In this document: positions 1 to 7,429 of the stretch, piece after piece
Layout: each line of letters starts with the position of its first letter
Position numbering within the stretch: position 1 is the first letter of the stretch
DNA from: Thermoprotei archaeon
GTDB lineage: Archaea > Thermoproteota > Thermoprotei > QMSL01 > B3-G16
Direction: 5' to 3'
Assembly (NCBI GenBank): GCA_021162845.1
Contig: JAGGXX010000067.1
Span: forward strand, 60,345 to 124,344
Length of the DNA: 64,000 nt
Notes under the pieces: model-generated
Seen by the model: only the letters and a program-made list of their open reading frames with translations
Databases searched by the model: none
What the model was told of the DNA's origin: nothing
Made by a program: the position numbers and the translations under genes

Positions 1-773
1 ATGACGAAGAGGAAGTCCCCCTTTATACGCTTGACTATTCTCAGAAGGGATAGGGCTAAGCTTATCTTCTCATAGAGGGTGCCGCTTAGAGCTATGAATA
101 CCAGTATCTTATCATCTACCCCCAATTTCTTCCTCAGCTCCTCCCGTGAGGGTAGCTCTTCGGGCCTTCGCGGAATCAGAGGACCTATGAACATGCTTCT
201 GTCAGCATATTCACGTTTAACCACGAGGTTCGCCTTAGATATAGTGAGCGGAGGAGGAAAGTCCGGGATAAGTATGAGGTTACTTAAGCTCCATAACCTA
301 GATAGGAACTCTAGGCTTAGCCTTTCAAAGAGGTTTTTCACCTCAAGGACCTTCCGGCTAGCTGGTTTAAGGCGTGGGATGACTATCAGTAGCTGATTGA
401 TGAGCAATATTCTGGGCGTTATCCGAAAAGCTGAGGCTATTACCGAGGATAAGCGAGTATCCGAGATCACTATGTCCGGCTTATATTGCCCTATGTTATA
501 GATCTCAGCGCCTACCTGCCTCAGGAACCAATATATTGTACTAGGACCCTTCGCTAATGTTAGTTGAAGATCTATAGTGCCATCCGCCTTCTGCCTATAC
601 TCTATGCCAGGCACCTTTATCGCGTGAAAGCCTGCTTTACGGACGAATTGCACCGCCTCGCCATATGTTGAGAACACTACGTCTGTGCCCCTTCTCCTAA
701 GTTCCTTAGCTATGGCTATGCAACGAGCAGCATGTCCGAGGCCTATGCCACATGGAGCTAGATATACTAGCAC
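1..773 (-). CDS. MurG/MJ1255-like glycosyltransferase, partial (C-terminus beyond the left edge)
   Basis: The frame is open on the minus strand from a GTG at 773-771 to the window edge, about 257 codons. The N-terminus (VLVYLAPCGIGLGHAARC) has the Gly-rich, G-H-containing loop of family GT28/GT1 glycosyltransferases, followed by alternating Rossmann strands such as KPDIVISDTRLSS. This resembles the archaeal MJ1255 group of predicted UDP-sugar transferases. The donor and acceptor are unknown; a cell-surface or glycolipid role is inference. The GTG follows the stop codon of the AMMECR1 gene (774-776) with no gap, so the two genes are probably translationally coupled. The donor-binding C-terminal domain is cut off. 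Confidence 0.7.
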   Translation of the reverse strand, partial: MLVYLAPCGIGLGHAARCIAIAKELRRRGTDVVFSTYGEAVQFVRKAGFHAIKVPGIEYRQKADGTIDLQLTLAKGPSTIYWFLRQVGAEIYNIGQYKPDIVISDTRLSSVIASAFRITPRILLINQLLIVIPRLKPASRKVLEVKNLFERLSLEFLSRLWSLSNLILIPDFPPPLTISKANLVVKREYADRSMFIGPLIPRRPEELPSREELRKKLGVDDKILVFIALSGTLYEKISLALSLLRIVKRIKGDFLFV

Positions 774-1442
774 TTAGTACACCCTTGTGCCCCTACTTCT
801 CGGAGTATAGCCCAGATCAGGCCTTCTTTGAATGATCTCTCCGTCGGGCTCTAACTCGGCGAAGATTTCAGCCTGAAACTTATATATCTTGACGTCTGGA
901 AGCATCCACGCATCGGGGGGAAGACCCGCCTTGATACAAGCCTCTGAGAGAAATTCTTCCGATGACCATCCCCACTCCACAGCTACCTGAGGCAATAATA
1001 GGCCTCGAGCGTATCCGGACTCTACAAGGAGACCATCCGTCCCCACCTGTATATTTTCCAGGTATTCCCGAGGATCCTTGACCTTCATTAGCTGGAGAGG
1101 GGTCAGGACGCTAACCTCGAAGACCACCTGCTTTAATTCCTGAGGTATGAGTTGAGGGAAACGAGGATCCTCAGTAGCAGCACTTATAGCCGCAGTTATG
1201 GTAGCCTCAGCTAAAGGTAAGACAGGCTCGGGAAAGCCTATACATCCCCTCAGCACTCTTCGACGTACGCCAGTCCTTTGATCCAACATGAGCTTCTCTA
1301 TGGTTACGAATACGCCTCGCTTCTCCTGTAGTTTCTTGGGTATATCGCGGGGAGCACGTATCTTCCTTCCTTCGAGTAGAAAGACCGTTACCGCCCTCCT
1401 AGCTAGCCTGACCAGGAGTGTTCCCTCTTCAAGTGAGAGCAT
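774..1442 (-). CDS. AMMECR1 domain protein
   Basis: This 222-residue protein matches the AMMECR1 family over its full length. The signature LRGCIGF lies near residue 65, followed by an AAISAATEDPRF segment typical of the family. The reaction is unproven. Genomic association links AMMECR1 with Memo and a radical SAM enzyme (the AmmeMemoRadiSam set), and a member of that radical SAM family is encoded at 42260-43309 in this window. The start ATG is preceded by a purine-rich gagggagg Shine-Dalgarno. The gene abuts the glycosyltransferase downstream and lies 36 bases after the Mut7-C gene, so the four leftmost genes may form one minus-strand transcript. Confidence 0.9.
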   Translation of the reverse strand: MLSLEEGTLLVRLARRAVTVFLLEGRKIRAPRDIPKKLQEKRGVFVTIEKLMLDQRTGVRRRVLRGCIGFPEPVLPLAEATITAAISAATEDPRFPQLIPQELKQVVFEVSVLTPLQLMKVKDPREYLENIQVGTDGLLVESGYARGLLLPQVAVEWGWSSEEFLSEACIKAGLPPDAWMLPDVKIYKFQAEIFAELEPDGEIIQRRPDLGYTPRSRGTRVY

Positions 1443-1478
1443 CGGAAGAACCTCCCTCGTCTCAGATATATCTGCGGC

Positions 1479-1958
1479 TTACTCTTTAAGCTTTAATAGC
1501 CTTTTCGCTTCCGTCAACCTCCTGTTTATGTCGATGAAGTGCTTACCCTTCCAATAGACGTGTCCACAACGTCTACAGACCCAATAGATGGGCGCTTTAA
1601 TGGGAGGGCGCCATGTCGTCAGGATGGATGAGGGATCTCTAACAAGTGTAAGGGGGTAATTACATAAGGGACATCGTGTCCTCAAGGGATCAAAGTCTAG
1701 CTTGAAGCCATAACGCAAGGAGAGTACGGCTAATAGTTCCTCTAACCTTGTTAGATTGAGGAATTCGACCTTAAGAAAACATTTCCTAGCCCGTGAGGCC
1801 AGTTCATGATCACAGGTTAATATTATGCGATCCTCACGCTCGGCTATGGCAATTATCTCATCATCAGTAAAGTTCTCTGAGTAAAGAGTATCGACGCCCA
1901 ATATCCGTAGCCATCTAGCTAGCTTGCCCAGCATGGAGTCGGCTATGAACTTTACCAC
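1479..1958 (-). CDS. Mut7-C RNase-fold protein (COG1656)
   Basis: This 159-residue protein has the Mut7-C (DUF82) arrangement. An N-terminal PIN-like fold carries acidic residues in KFIADSMLGKLARWL (Asp7) and IILTCDHEL (Asp50). A C-terminal zinc ribbon has CPLC at residues 96-99 and CRRC at 128-131. The family is predicted to be an RNase related to the C-terminal domain of Drosophila Mut7; activity is inferred, not shown. It lies between the RqcH gene and AMMECR1 on the same strand. A ribosome-rescue or RNA-decay connection is suggested only by that neighbourhood. Confidence 0.85.
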   Translation of the reverse strand: MVKFIADSMLGKLARWLRILGVDTLYSENFTDDEIIAIAEREDRIILTCDHELASRARKCFLKVEFLNLTRLEELLAVLSLRYGFKLDFDPLRTRCPLCNYPLTLVRDPSSILTTWRPPIKAPIYWVCRRCGHVYWKGKHFIDINRRLTEAKRLLKLKE

Positions 1959-2019
1959 GAATACATCCCTGATTCTTCATTGAAGAGAGCTCTGAAATAT
2001 TTTCCGGAAGGATCGCGCA

Positions 2020-4050
2020 TCAGGGGGATCGTTCTTCTTGGGTCTCACTATGGGATCCGATACGCATTATTCTAGCACGTCCAGGAGGTAGTAAGCGCTC
2101 TATCTCCTCAACAGGTAATCTGCGTAAGTAGGCTTCGAAATCATCAACACCGCATTTCTTAATCAGAATATCCTTGATCTTTTGTGATACCTTCCGCTTT
2201 TCAATGCCCCCTGGCATCAGCTCGATCCATATAAGGCACTCGTGCCGGGAGGTAAGCGCAGAAGCACACATGAGCTTGGGGAGGCCATTTAGATCTAGTA
2301 ATAAGACCTTGACTTTAAGTGGGACGTTTCTGAGATAGTTCCTCTTGCCACGCACCATGAATGCTCCACGAGGAAGGTATTCACCCGAAGGAGGGGACTT
2401 GGATACTTGATGACCGTATACCCAGTATACATCAATGGAAGAAAGCCCTTCACGCCAGGCTCTTGAGAAGGATGCAGCAAACTGAGCGGCTTCCTGTATG
2501 TCGCTTTCCTTAATGGAAGCCCTGTCCGCTAGGGGTACAACGACAGGGCCACCGTAAATATCAGCATGAAAGAACAGGTAATCATCACGGAGATAGCGCT
2601 TAACGAGTAAATCGTTTTGCCTGGAATCCCGCCCCCCGATGACTAATACATCATTTGAAGTCCGGAACCAATAGAAGCGCTCATACCATTCGCGTCGCTG
2701 AATGAACCTTGGTTTGAGCCTCGTTACTGAGGGGCTTTCTTGCCCTATCTTCAGGAGCTTAAGCTTCTCGGCTTCTATTAACTCGGCCATGCGTTTTGCC
2801 TTTCTAGCTAGATTTTTAGCTAGGTTATAGTATCTCTCGGCGTTTTGAGCAGGGGAGAGACGTAAGTCTAACGGAATTTCCTTATCACCTACCTTCACGA
2901 TGATCGTAGCCTTATGTGGCTCTATGGAGGATATGTACCGCGCTAGGCTAGGATGACTAGCTTGAATAGCTCCCAGAGCTAAGTCCCAGCTACCAAGCTT
3001 CTCCCTAAACTCCTTCAGCGTTTTAATTAGAGCCTCTATTAAGGGTAGGTTCGCGTATAAGCTATCCGCTAGATCCCTATAGCGCTTGCTCTCCATAAGG
3101 CGTTGATTCATGAGCTCTTTATGCTGGGCTATCCTCCTCTCAAGCTTTAAGAGCTCGGTTGATGTGCTCTTCCTCAGCTCAAGGGAATCCAGCTCCTTTA
3201 TAAGAAAGCTAAAGTACTCATCAACCGCTTCATTAAATGATTTGAATGGTATTAAGGTCATGTGCTCGAGGTGTTTGAGCCTAAGCGGGTATACGCCGAC
3301 GTATCCCTCCTCACGCTTAACTATGCATGGTTCCTTAGATCCTTGAGCTAGAGACTCGTAGATCTCTCTAAAGCTACGGAGAAGATCTCTTACTTCATCA
3401 GGAGATATCCCCCTAATGGGCCTATCTTTCGGTATTTTCGTGAGAAAACAGATCTCCTCAGCGATTTCCGGAGGTATGCCTAATCTGGTCACGAGATTCC
3501 TAACTAAGCTGCCTTTTGACTTAGAGAACATCGATAACACGTCAGTGATAGGAGCTTCAAGCGGGTTAAGCGTGTTCCTAGGTGGGTAAACGTAATGCTC
3601 TCCTCTGACTATAGCCCTATCCCTCATGCGCTTATAACGTAGTGCCTGAAGTATCCTACCATCAGCATCTATGAGGATTAAGTTGCCCTCACGGAAGAGT
3701 TCTATTACGAGGCGATACTCAATACCTTCCTTCCCCTTCAATAGCGATATCTCTACTATGCGCTCCATTTCCACCTGTAAGATGTCCTGTATCCTAGCCT
3801 GCCTTAATGCCCTCCTGAGGGCATAACAGAAGGAGGTCGGCTTTTGTGGCTTTGGATACTCATATTTGGTAAGGTGAATACGCCTTGGCGGCTCAATGAG
3901 GAGATCCTTTCGTCCGTCCTTAGTGTGTAATTTAAAGAGAAAGAGTGAGTCGGGTACATGATATATATTGCTCACTATAGCACCTTTCAGTAAGGCCTTT
4001 AACTCCCCTACTAACACCATTATGTCAATCGCGGTCAGTGATTCCTTCAA
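2020..4050 (-). CDS. rqcH: RqcH/Rqc2/NEMF-family ribosome quality control protein
   Basis: The protein has 676 residues and the NFACT layout: an NFACT-N domain from residue 1 to about 200 (FCYALRRALRQARIQDI near 74-90), a helix-hairpin-helix part, a long charged coiled coil at about 290-440, and an NFACT-R (DUF814) domain near 465-600 (FRTSNDVLVIGGRDSRQND). Relatives bind the 50S-peptidyl-tRNA complex after ribosome splitting and, in bacteria and eukaryotes, recruit tRNA to extend the stalled chain. The DR pair used for tRNA in NEMF (D96/R97) is Glu96-Arg97 here. The gene is divergent from the EMC6-like gene across a 179-base intergenic region. Confidence 0.93.
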   Translation of the reverse strand: MKESLTAIDIMVLVGELKALLKGAIVSNIYHVPDSLFLFKLHTKDGRKDLLIEPPRRIHLTKYEYPKPQKPTSFCYALRRALRQARIQDILQVEMERIVEISLLKGKEGIEYRLVIELFREGNLILIDADGRILQALRYKRMRDRAIVRGEHYVYPPRNTLNPLEAPITDVLSMFSKSKGSLVRNLVTRLGIPPEIAEEICFLTKIPKDRPIRGISPDEVRDLLRSFREIYESLAQGSKEPCIVKREEGYVGVYPLRLKHLEHMTLIPFKSFNEAVDEYFSFLIKELDSLELRKSTSTELLKLERRIAQHKELMNQRLMESKRYRDLADSLYANLPLIEALIKTLKEFREKLGSWDLALGAIQASHPSLARYISSIEPHKATIIVKVGDKEIPLDLRLSPAQNAERYYNLAKNLARKAKRMAELIEAEKLKLLKIGQESPSVTRLKPRFIQRREWYERFYWFRTSNDVLVIGGRDSRQNDLLVKRYLRDDYLFFHADIYGGPVVVPLADRASIKESDIQEAAQFAASFSRAWREGLSSIDVYWVYGHQVSKSPPSGEYLPRGAFMVRGKRNYLRNVPLKVKVLLLDLNGLPKLMCASALTSRHECLIWIELMPGGIEKRKVSQKIKDILIKKCGVDDFEAYLRRLPVEEIERLLPPGRARIMRIGSHSETQEERSP

Positions 4051-4229
4051 TGATCAACACCACGCCCATCCTTTAATAATACACCAGATCCCCGATTACT
4101 TTACCTTATGGTAATCCTCGATCACGGACCCTTTATGAGGGCTTTTTAAAGTTAATATGGAGGCGATTCAGCCAAATAAATGCATGATCACTTAAAAACT
4201 GTAGGGCGAATATAAGGCGGGGAGCGAGT

Positions 4230-4505
4230 ATGAGCGTAGACGACGCCATGTACTATATCAGGCTAATCCTTGGCGTGATAATGGGGGTCATATGTGGTGC
4301 ATTGGGCCTCGAAGGCTTGGCAGGCCTATATGTATGCATAGTCGGGTACGTCCTTTCATACTATGTGATCAGAGGCGTATTAAAGGTCGATCCAACCAGC
4401 CTAGAGAAGCCAACGAGGCTTTTCACAGTAGGTGGCGGAACCTACGTTCTAATATGGATCGTAACGTGGACTTTAACTTATACGCTTCTCTTATCTCCCT
4501 CGTAA
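4230..4505 (+). CDS. EMC6-like small membrane protein
   Basis: This 91-residue protein has three predicted membrane segments (about residues 9-28, 29-48 and 69-90). The spacing and wording GLEGLAGLY...YYVI then RLFTVGGGTYVLIW resemble the EMC6/Rab5-interacting family, in which a GLTGL-type helix pair is followed by a TGG-x-TYVLFW helix. EMC6 is part of the eukaryotic ER membrane insertase, and archaeal homologues have been proposed. The assignment rests on pattern recognition only. Its 3' end overlaps the convergent RadA-paralogue gene by 28 bases. A gcggggagcg stretch sits just before the ATG. Confidence 0.55.
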   Translation: MSVDDAMYYIRLILGVIMGVICGALGLEGLAGLYVCIVGYVLSYYVIRGVLKVDPTSLEKPTRLFTVGGGTYVLIWIVTWTLTYTLLLSPS

Positions 4506-5419
4506 CCGATTATCCCTTCAGCGGAAATTTTAAAGTGGGCTTTACCCCTGGGCAGATCCGGCGCATGAGTTAACTCTGCGATCCTGAATACCCCTTCCAT
4601 TTTATGTAAGAATAAGCACACGTCTGTCATTTGCTCAAGAATTGAGCCGCCAACAGGTCTTAGTTCACCAGTATACGGATCTGAAAGGACGTCGTTGATA
4701 AGAACTATTGCTGGACCCTCTTTAGCCATAAGCCTTAGTGCGTGAAGTAATCTAGATAAAGCCCAGCGTCGTTTAGCCAGATCAGAGGCGTATTCGCTCC
4801 TAAGCAACGAGGTGAGGGAGTCGAGCACTATTAAGCCTAGCCCATACCTCAGGAACTCACGCGATCTGACGATAGCAGAGTATTGCTGCGCGAAGCTCAA
4901 GACCCTCACGTGTAACACGTTCCTGAGAACTTGACGGGGGATAAGGTCGAAACGCTTAGCTATGGAGATCAACCTCTCAGGCCTAAAGGCCCCTTCTGAA
5001 TCTACATAAAGGGCCTTCATTTGCAGACCTCCCCGCTCCTTGGGTAACTGGACGGTTACGCATAGCTGATGGGCGAGCTGGGTCCTTCCGCTACCAGCCT
5101 CCCCTACTATTTCTAACAAGGCACCCAATGGCACGCCTCCTCCTAGGATTTTATCCAGAGCTTTACAGCCCGTCGAAAAGTACTGCCTACGTGAGGAGGT
5201 CACGAATTCAGGGAAGTTCATGAGAAGGAGACTTGATGCGCGTCTCGCTTCTTCTAAGATGCGTATGGCATCCTTTACATCTATCTTCAGTAATCTTGAG
5301 ATCTCTTGTGGCTTGAGGAAAACTAGAGCGTCCGCGGATAAGATGCCAGCCTCAAACAACAGCTTAGCCTTGCTCTCCGGTATCCCTAAGCGGTAAAGCA
5401 GACGCTCTAGATCAGACAT
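4478..5419 (-). CDS. RadA/Rad51-family paralogue with arginine in the Walker A motif
   Basis: This 313-residue RecA-fold protein keeps a RadA-like N-terminal helix-hairpin-helix domain (residues 1-65) and the core (STGCKALDKILGGGVP, residues 82-97). Walker A reads GEAGSGRT at residues 106-113, so the usual lysine is Arg112 (codon agg). Walker B is LIVLDSLTSLLRSEY. The FxxA oligomerisation motif seen in the true RadA (FMTA) is not evident. The true RadA lies 305 bases away on the same strand. The protein is probably a recombination mediator or regulator like archaeal Rad51 paralogues (aRadC/RadB), with weak or no ATP hydrolysis; that is inference. Confidence 0.85.
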   Translation of the reverse strand: MSDLERLLYRLGIPESKAKLLFEAGILSADALVFLKPQEISRLLKIDVKDAIRILEEARRASSLLLMNFPEFVTSSRRQYFSTGCKALDKILGGGVPLGALLEIVGEAGSGRTQLAHQLCVTVQLPKERGGLQMKALYVDSEGAFRPERLISIAKRFDLIPRQVLRNVLHVRVLSFAQQYSAIVRSREFLRYGLGLIVLDSLTSLLRSEYASDLAKRRWALSRLLHALRLMAKEGPAIVLINDVLSDPYTGELRPVGGSILEQMTDVCLFLHKMEGVFRIAELTHAPDLPRGKAHFKISAEGIIGYEGDKRSV

Positions 5420-5479
5420 AAATATCCCTCTTGAGTATTAGATCTTAGAGGAAGAAAGAGAAGGGCTAAGTGAGGAGGT

Positions 5480-5740
5480 ATGTACGCGGCTTTCCTCATG
5501 GTATTAGGCATCGCACTAGTGGCGGTAGGGTTTATTCTCATGTTCCTCTCAGTCCTCCTACCTGTTCTTAGGGGTAGGAGGGGTGCGCGGATTAGCGGTG
5601 GTGGCATAATACTGATAGGGCCCTTCCCGATAGTGATAGGGACTAAGGATGTAACTAAAGCGCTCATAGCCATAACAGTGGCCTTCGTAATACTTACGCT
5701 GATAATATCTATCGTACTCGCTTTTAGCCTTCAGTTCTGA
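5480..5740 (+). CDS. DUF131 (TIGR00304) membrane protein
   Basis: This 86-residue protein has two hydrophobic helices (about residues 5-29 and 61-84). Between them is the family signature [15 protein letters not shown] followed by the charged TKD. The DUF131/TIGR00304 family is found widely in archaea and has no known function. The start follows a gtgaggaggt Shine-Dalgarno. It is divergent from the RadA paralogue (60-base gap) and convergent with radA, overlapping its 3' end by 17 bases. Confidence 0.8.
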   Translation: MYAAFLMVLGIALVAVGFILMFLSVLLPVLRGRRGARISGGGIILIGPFPIVIGTKDVTKALIAITVAFVILTLIISIVLAFSLQF

Positions 5741-6728
5741 CCCGGACGATTCTCGAGCGAGATCTGCTCGATTTTCCCTCCTCCACGTCTACAATGCCTT
5801 CTTCAGTAATGGCGAAGACTGCCTCGGATTCAGGGTGTTTAGGCGAATCGAATATACGTGCAATGCGCTTATTGTTCTTGCTCTTCCTCAGCCATACCCT
5901 ATACGTGCTACCATGAGCCACCACATTCCCGCCCGCAGGCTTCATAGGGTTACCGAAGAATATGTCCGGCTGTGACATCACCTGATTCGTGACCACAACT
6001 GCTATATTATATATGTCAGCTAACCTCAGCAATTGATGTATATGCCTATTAATCCTCTGTTGCCTTACGGCTAATTGCTCACGACCGGGATATTCGGATC
6101 TGAAATGGCTAACTAAGCTATCGACTATTATGAGCCTGACGTTCTCTTTCTCCACCAACTTAGTAGCCTCCTCGGCTAATAACATCTGATGGTCACTATT
6201 ATATGCCCGGGCATATATCACGTTCCTCAGGACTGTAGTCGGATCTAGGCCTCGATACTGGGCTATCTGAACTATGCGCTCAGGCCTAAATGTTCCCTCG
6301 GTATCTATATAAAGCGCCTTACCCTCAAGGCCCCCTTCATCCCTCGGAAGCTGAACCATTATAGAGAGCTGATGACATAATTGTGTCTTCCCGCTACCAT
6401 ATTCGCCTACGAACTCCGTTATGGCCTGAGTCTCTATCCCACCACCTAATAAATTATCCAACGCGCTACAACCCGTCGATATGAAGCCTATCTTTTGCCG
6501 CTTCTGGTAGTATTCCTCCGCAGTCATGAAACTTAAGCCAAGAAGCTCCCTAGCGGCTTGTGCTATCTGCATGGCCTTATCCTCTGAGACACCGATGAGC
6601 TCAGCCAGTTGTTTAGCGGGCATTACAGCTACAGCCTCAACTGTCGTCAAGCCAGCTTCCCTTAGCCTTTCAGCCATAACAGGGCCTATGCCCTTTATAT
6701 CCCTAAGATTATATTCTTCCGTGGACAT
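5724..6728 (-). CDS. radA: DNA repair and recombination protein RadA
   Basis: This 334-residue protein matches archaeal RadA over its length. It has an N-terminal helix-hairpin-helix domain ([13 protein letters not shown]), the polymerisation motif FMTA at residues 67-70, Walker A GEYGSGKT (108-115), Walker B LIIVDSL, and DNA-binding loop and tail sequence ending [15 protein letters not shown]. RadA forms filaments on single-stranded DNA and catalyses strand exchange. The upstream region 6729-6876 carries ATA-rich promoter-like sequence. It shares its neighbourhood with a catalytically odd paralogue. Confidence 0.97.
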   Translation of the reverse strand: MSTEEYNLRDIKGIGPVMAERLREAGLTTVEAVAVMPAKQLAELIGVSEDKAMQIAQAARELLGLSFMTAEEYYQKRQKIGFISTGCSALDNLLGGGIETQAITEFVGEYGSGKTQLCHQLSIMVQLPRDEGGLEGKALYIDTEGTFRPERIVQIAQYRGLDPTTVLRNVIYARAYNSDHQMLLAEEATKLVEKENVRLIIVDSLVSHFRSEYPGREQLAVRQQRINRHIHQLLRLADIYNIAVVVTNQVMSQPDIFFGNPMKPAGGNVVAHGSTYRVWLRKSKNNKRIARIFDSPKHPESEAVFAITEEGIVDVEEGKSSRSRSRIVRVRTEG

Positions 6729-6876
6729 TGCCCCACCAGCAAGATAGGGTCTTCACCAATACATAAACCTATTACGCTGAAAATATACGGAGTATATGAG
6801 AAACCATTCCATGAGGGCTGAGCGAAAGTAAAACTAAGAGGGAGTTCTTGAAAGTGAAGGTCATTTGAAAATACTG

Positions 6877-7200
6877 CTAAACCCCTACCAGCCCGTTCAT
6901 TACTTCAACTAATACCGCTAAGATGAGAGAACCTATCAATAACTTGCGTCCACTGTACGTTGAAAATCCTGAAGCCCACATTAAGAGACCTATCACGGCC
7001 ATGACTATATAGGCAACTCTCGCTAGATCTAACGCGAGGCCTAAGATACTCAATAAGGCATGATGCAGGATCTCACGCATCCCCGCGATTAGGCTATCTA
7101 TGTATCGCTGGGTAATTAGAACCCAATCGTCTCCTTCAGCCCTTAGGATAAGAGGCGGTAACTTAAGGAGGAAGAGATTGCGTGTGAAGGCGAACGACAT
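6877..7200 (-). CDS. Small two-helix membrane protein, function unknown
   Basis: This 107-residue protein has a hydrophobic N-terminus, an amphipathic middle (residues 25-50) and two membrane helices (about 52-77 and 85-104) separated by a short charged turn, YSGRK. That topology resembles VirB2-type pilins and the archaeal CedA1/TedC DNA-import pilins, but I cannot confirm homology by eye. It lies between radA and the giant surface-protein gene, on the same strand as both. It may equally be an unrelated lineage-specific protein. An AT-rich 229-base gap precedes it. Confidence 0.6.
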   Translation of the reverse strand: MSFAFTRNLFLLKLPPLILRAEGDDWVLITQRYIDSLIAGMREILHHALLSILGLALDLARVAYIVMAVIGLLMWASGFSTYSGRKLLIGSLILAVLVEVMNGLVGV

Positions 7201-7396
7201 GTTGCTCCCTACAGGTAGGGGAATAAGCTAGATATTTAAATTCAGTAATAAGAATAGGAGAACAGAAATATATCAGTAAAACAATCAACATATTCATAGA
7301 TAACAGAACATATAAATTAAATACTGAATATTTTTAATAATTATATGAGAAGATAAAACAAGATGGTCTTAGAAGACAGGTTATTTTTAATAAATT

Positions 7397-7406
7397 GAAA
7401 AAGAAA
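7397..7406 (-). terminator. U-tract terminator after the giant surface-protein gene
   Basis: Read on the minus strand this is tttctttttc, about 25 bases after the surface-protein stop. It is followed by further T-rich sequence in the AT-rich gap 7201-7429. Archaeal termination relies on such U-rich runs without a needed hairpin. No other gene is visible in the gap. Confidence 0.4.
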
Positions 7407-7429
7407 TATTAATTGTTAAGAATAACGTG

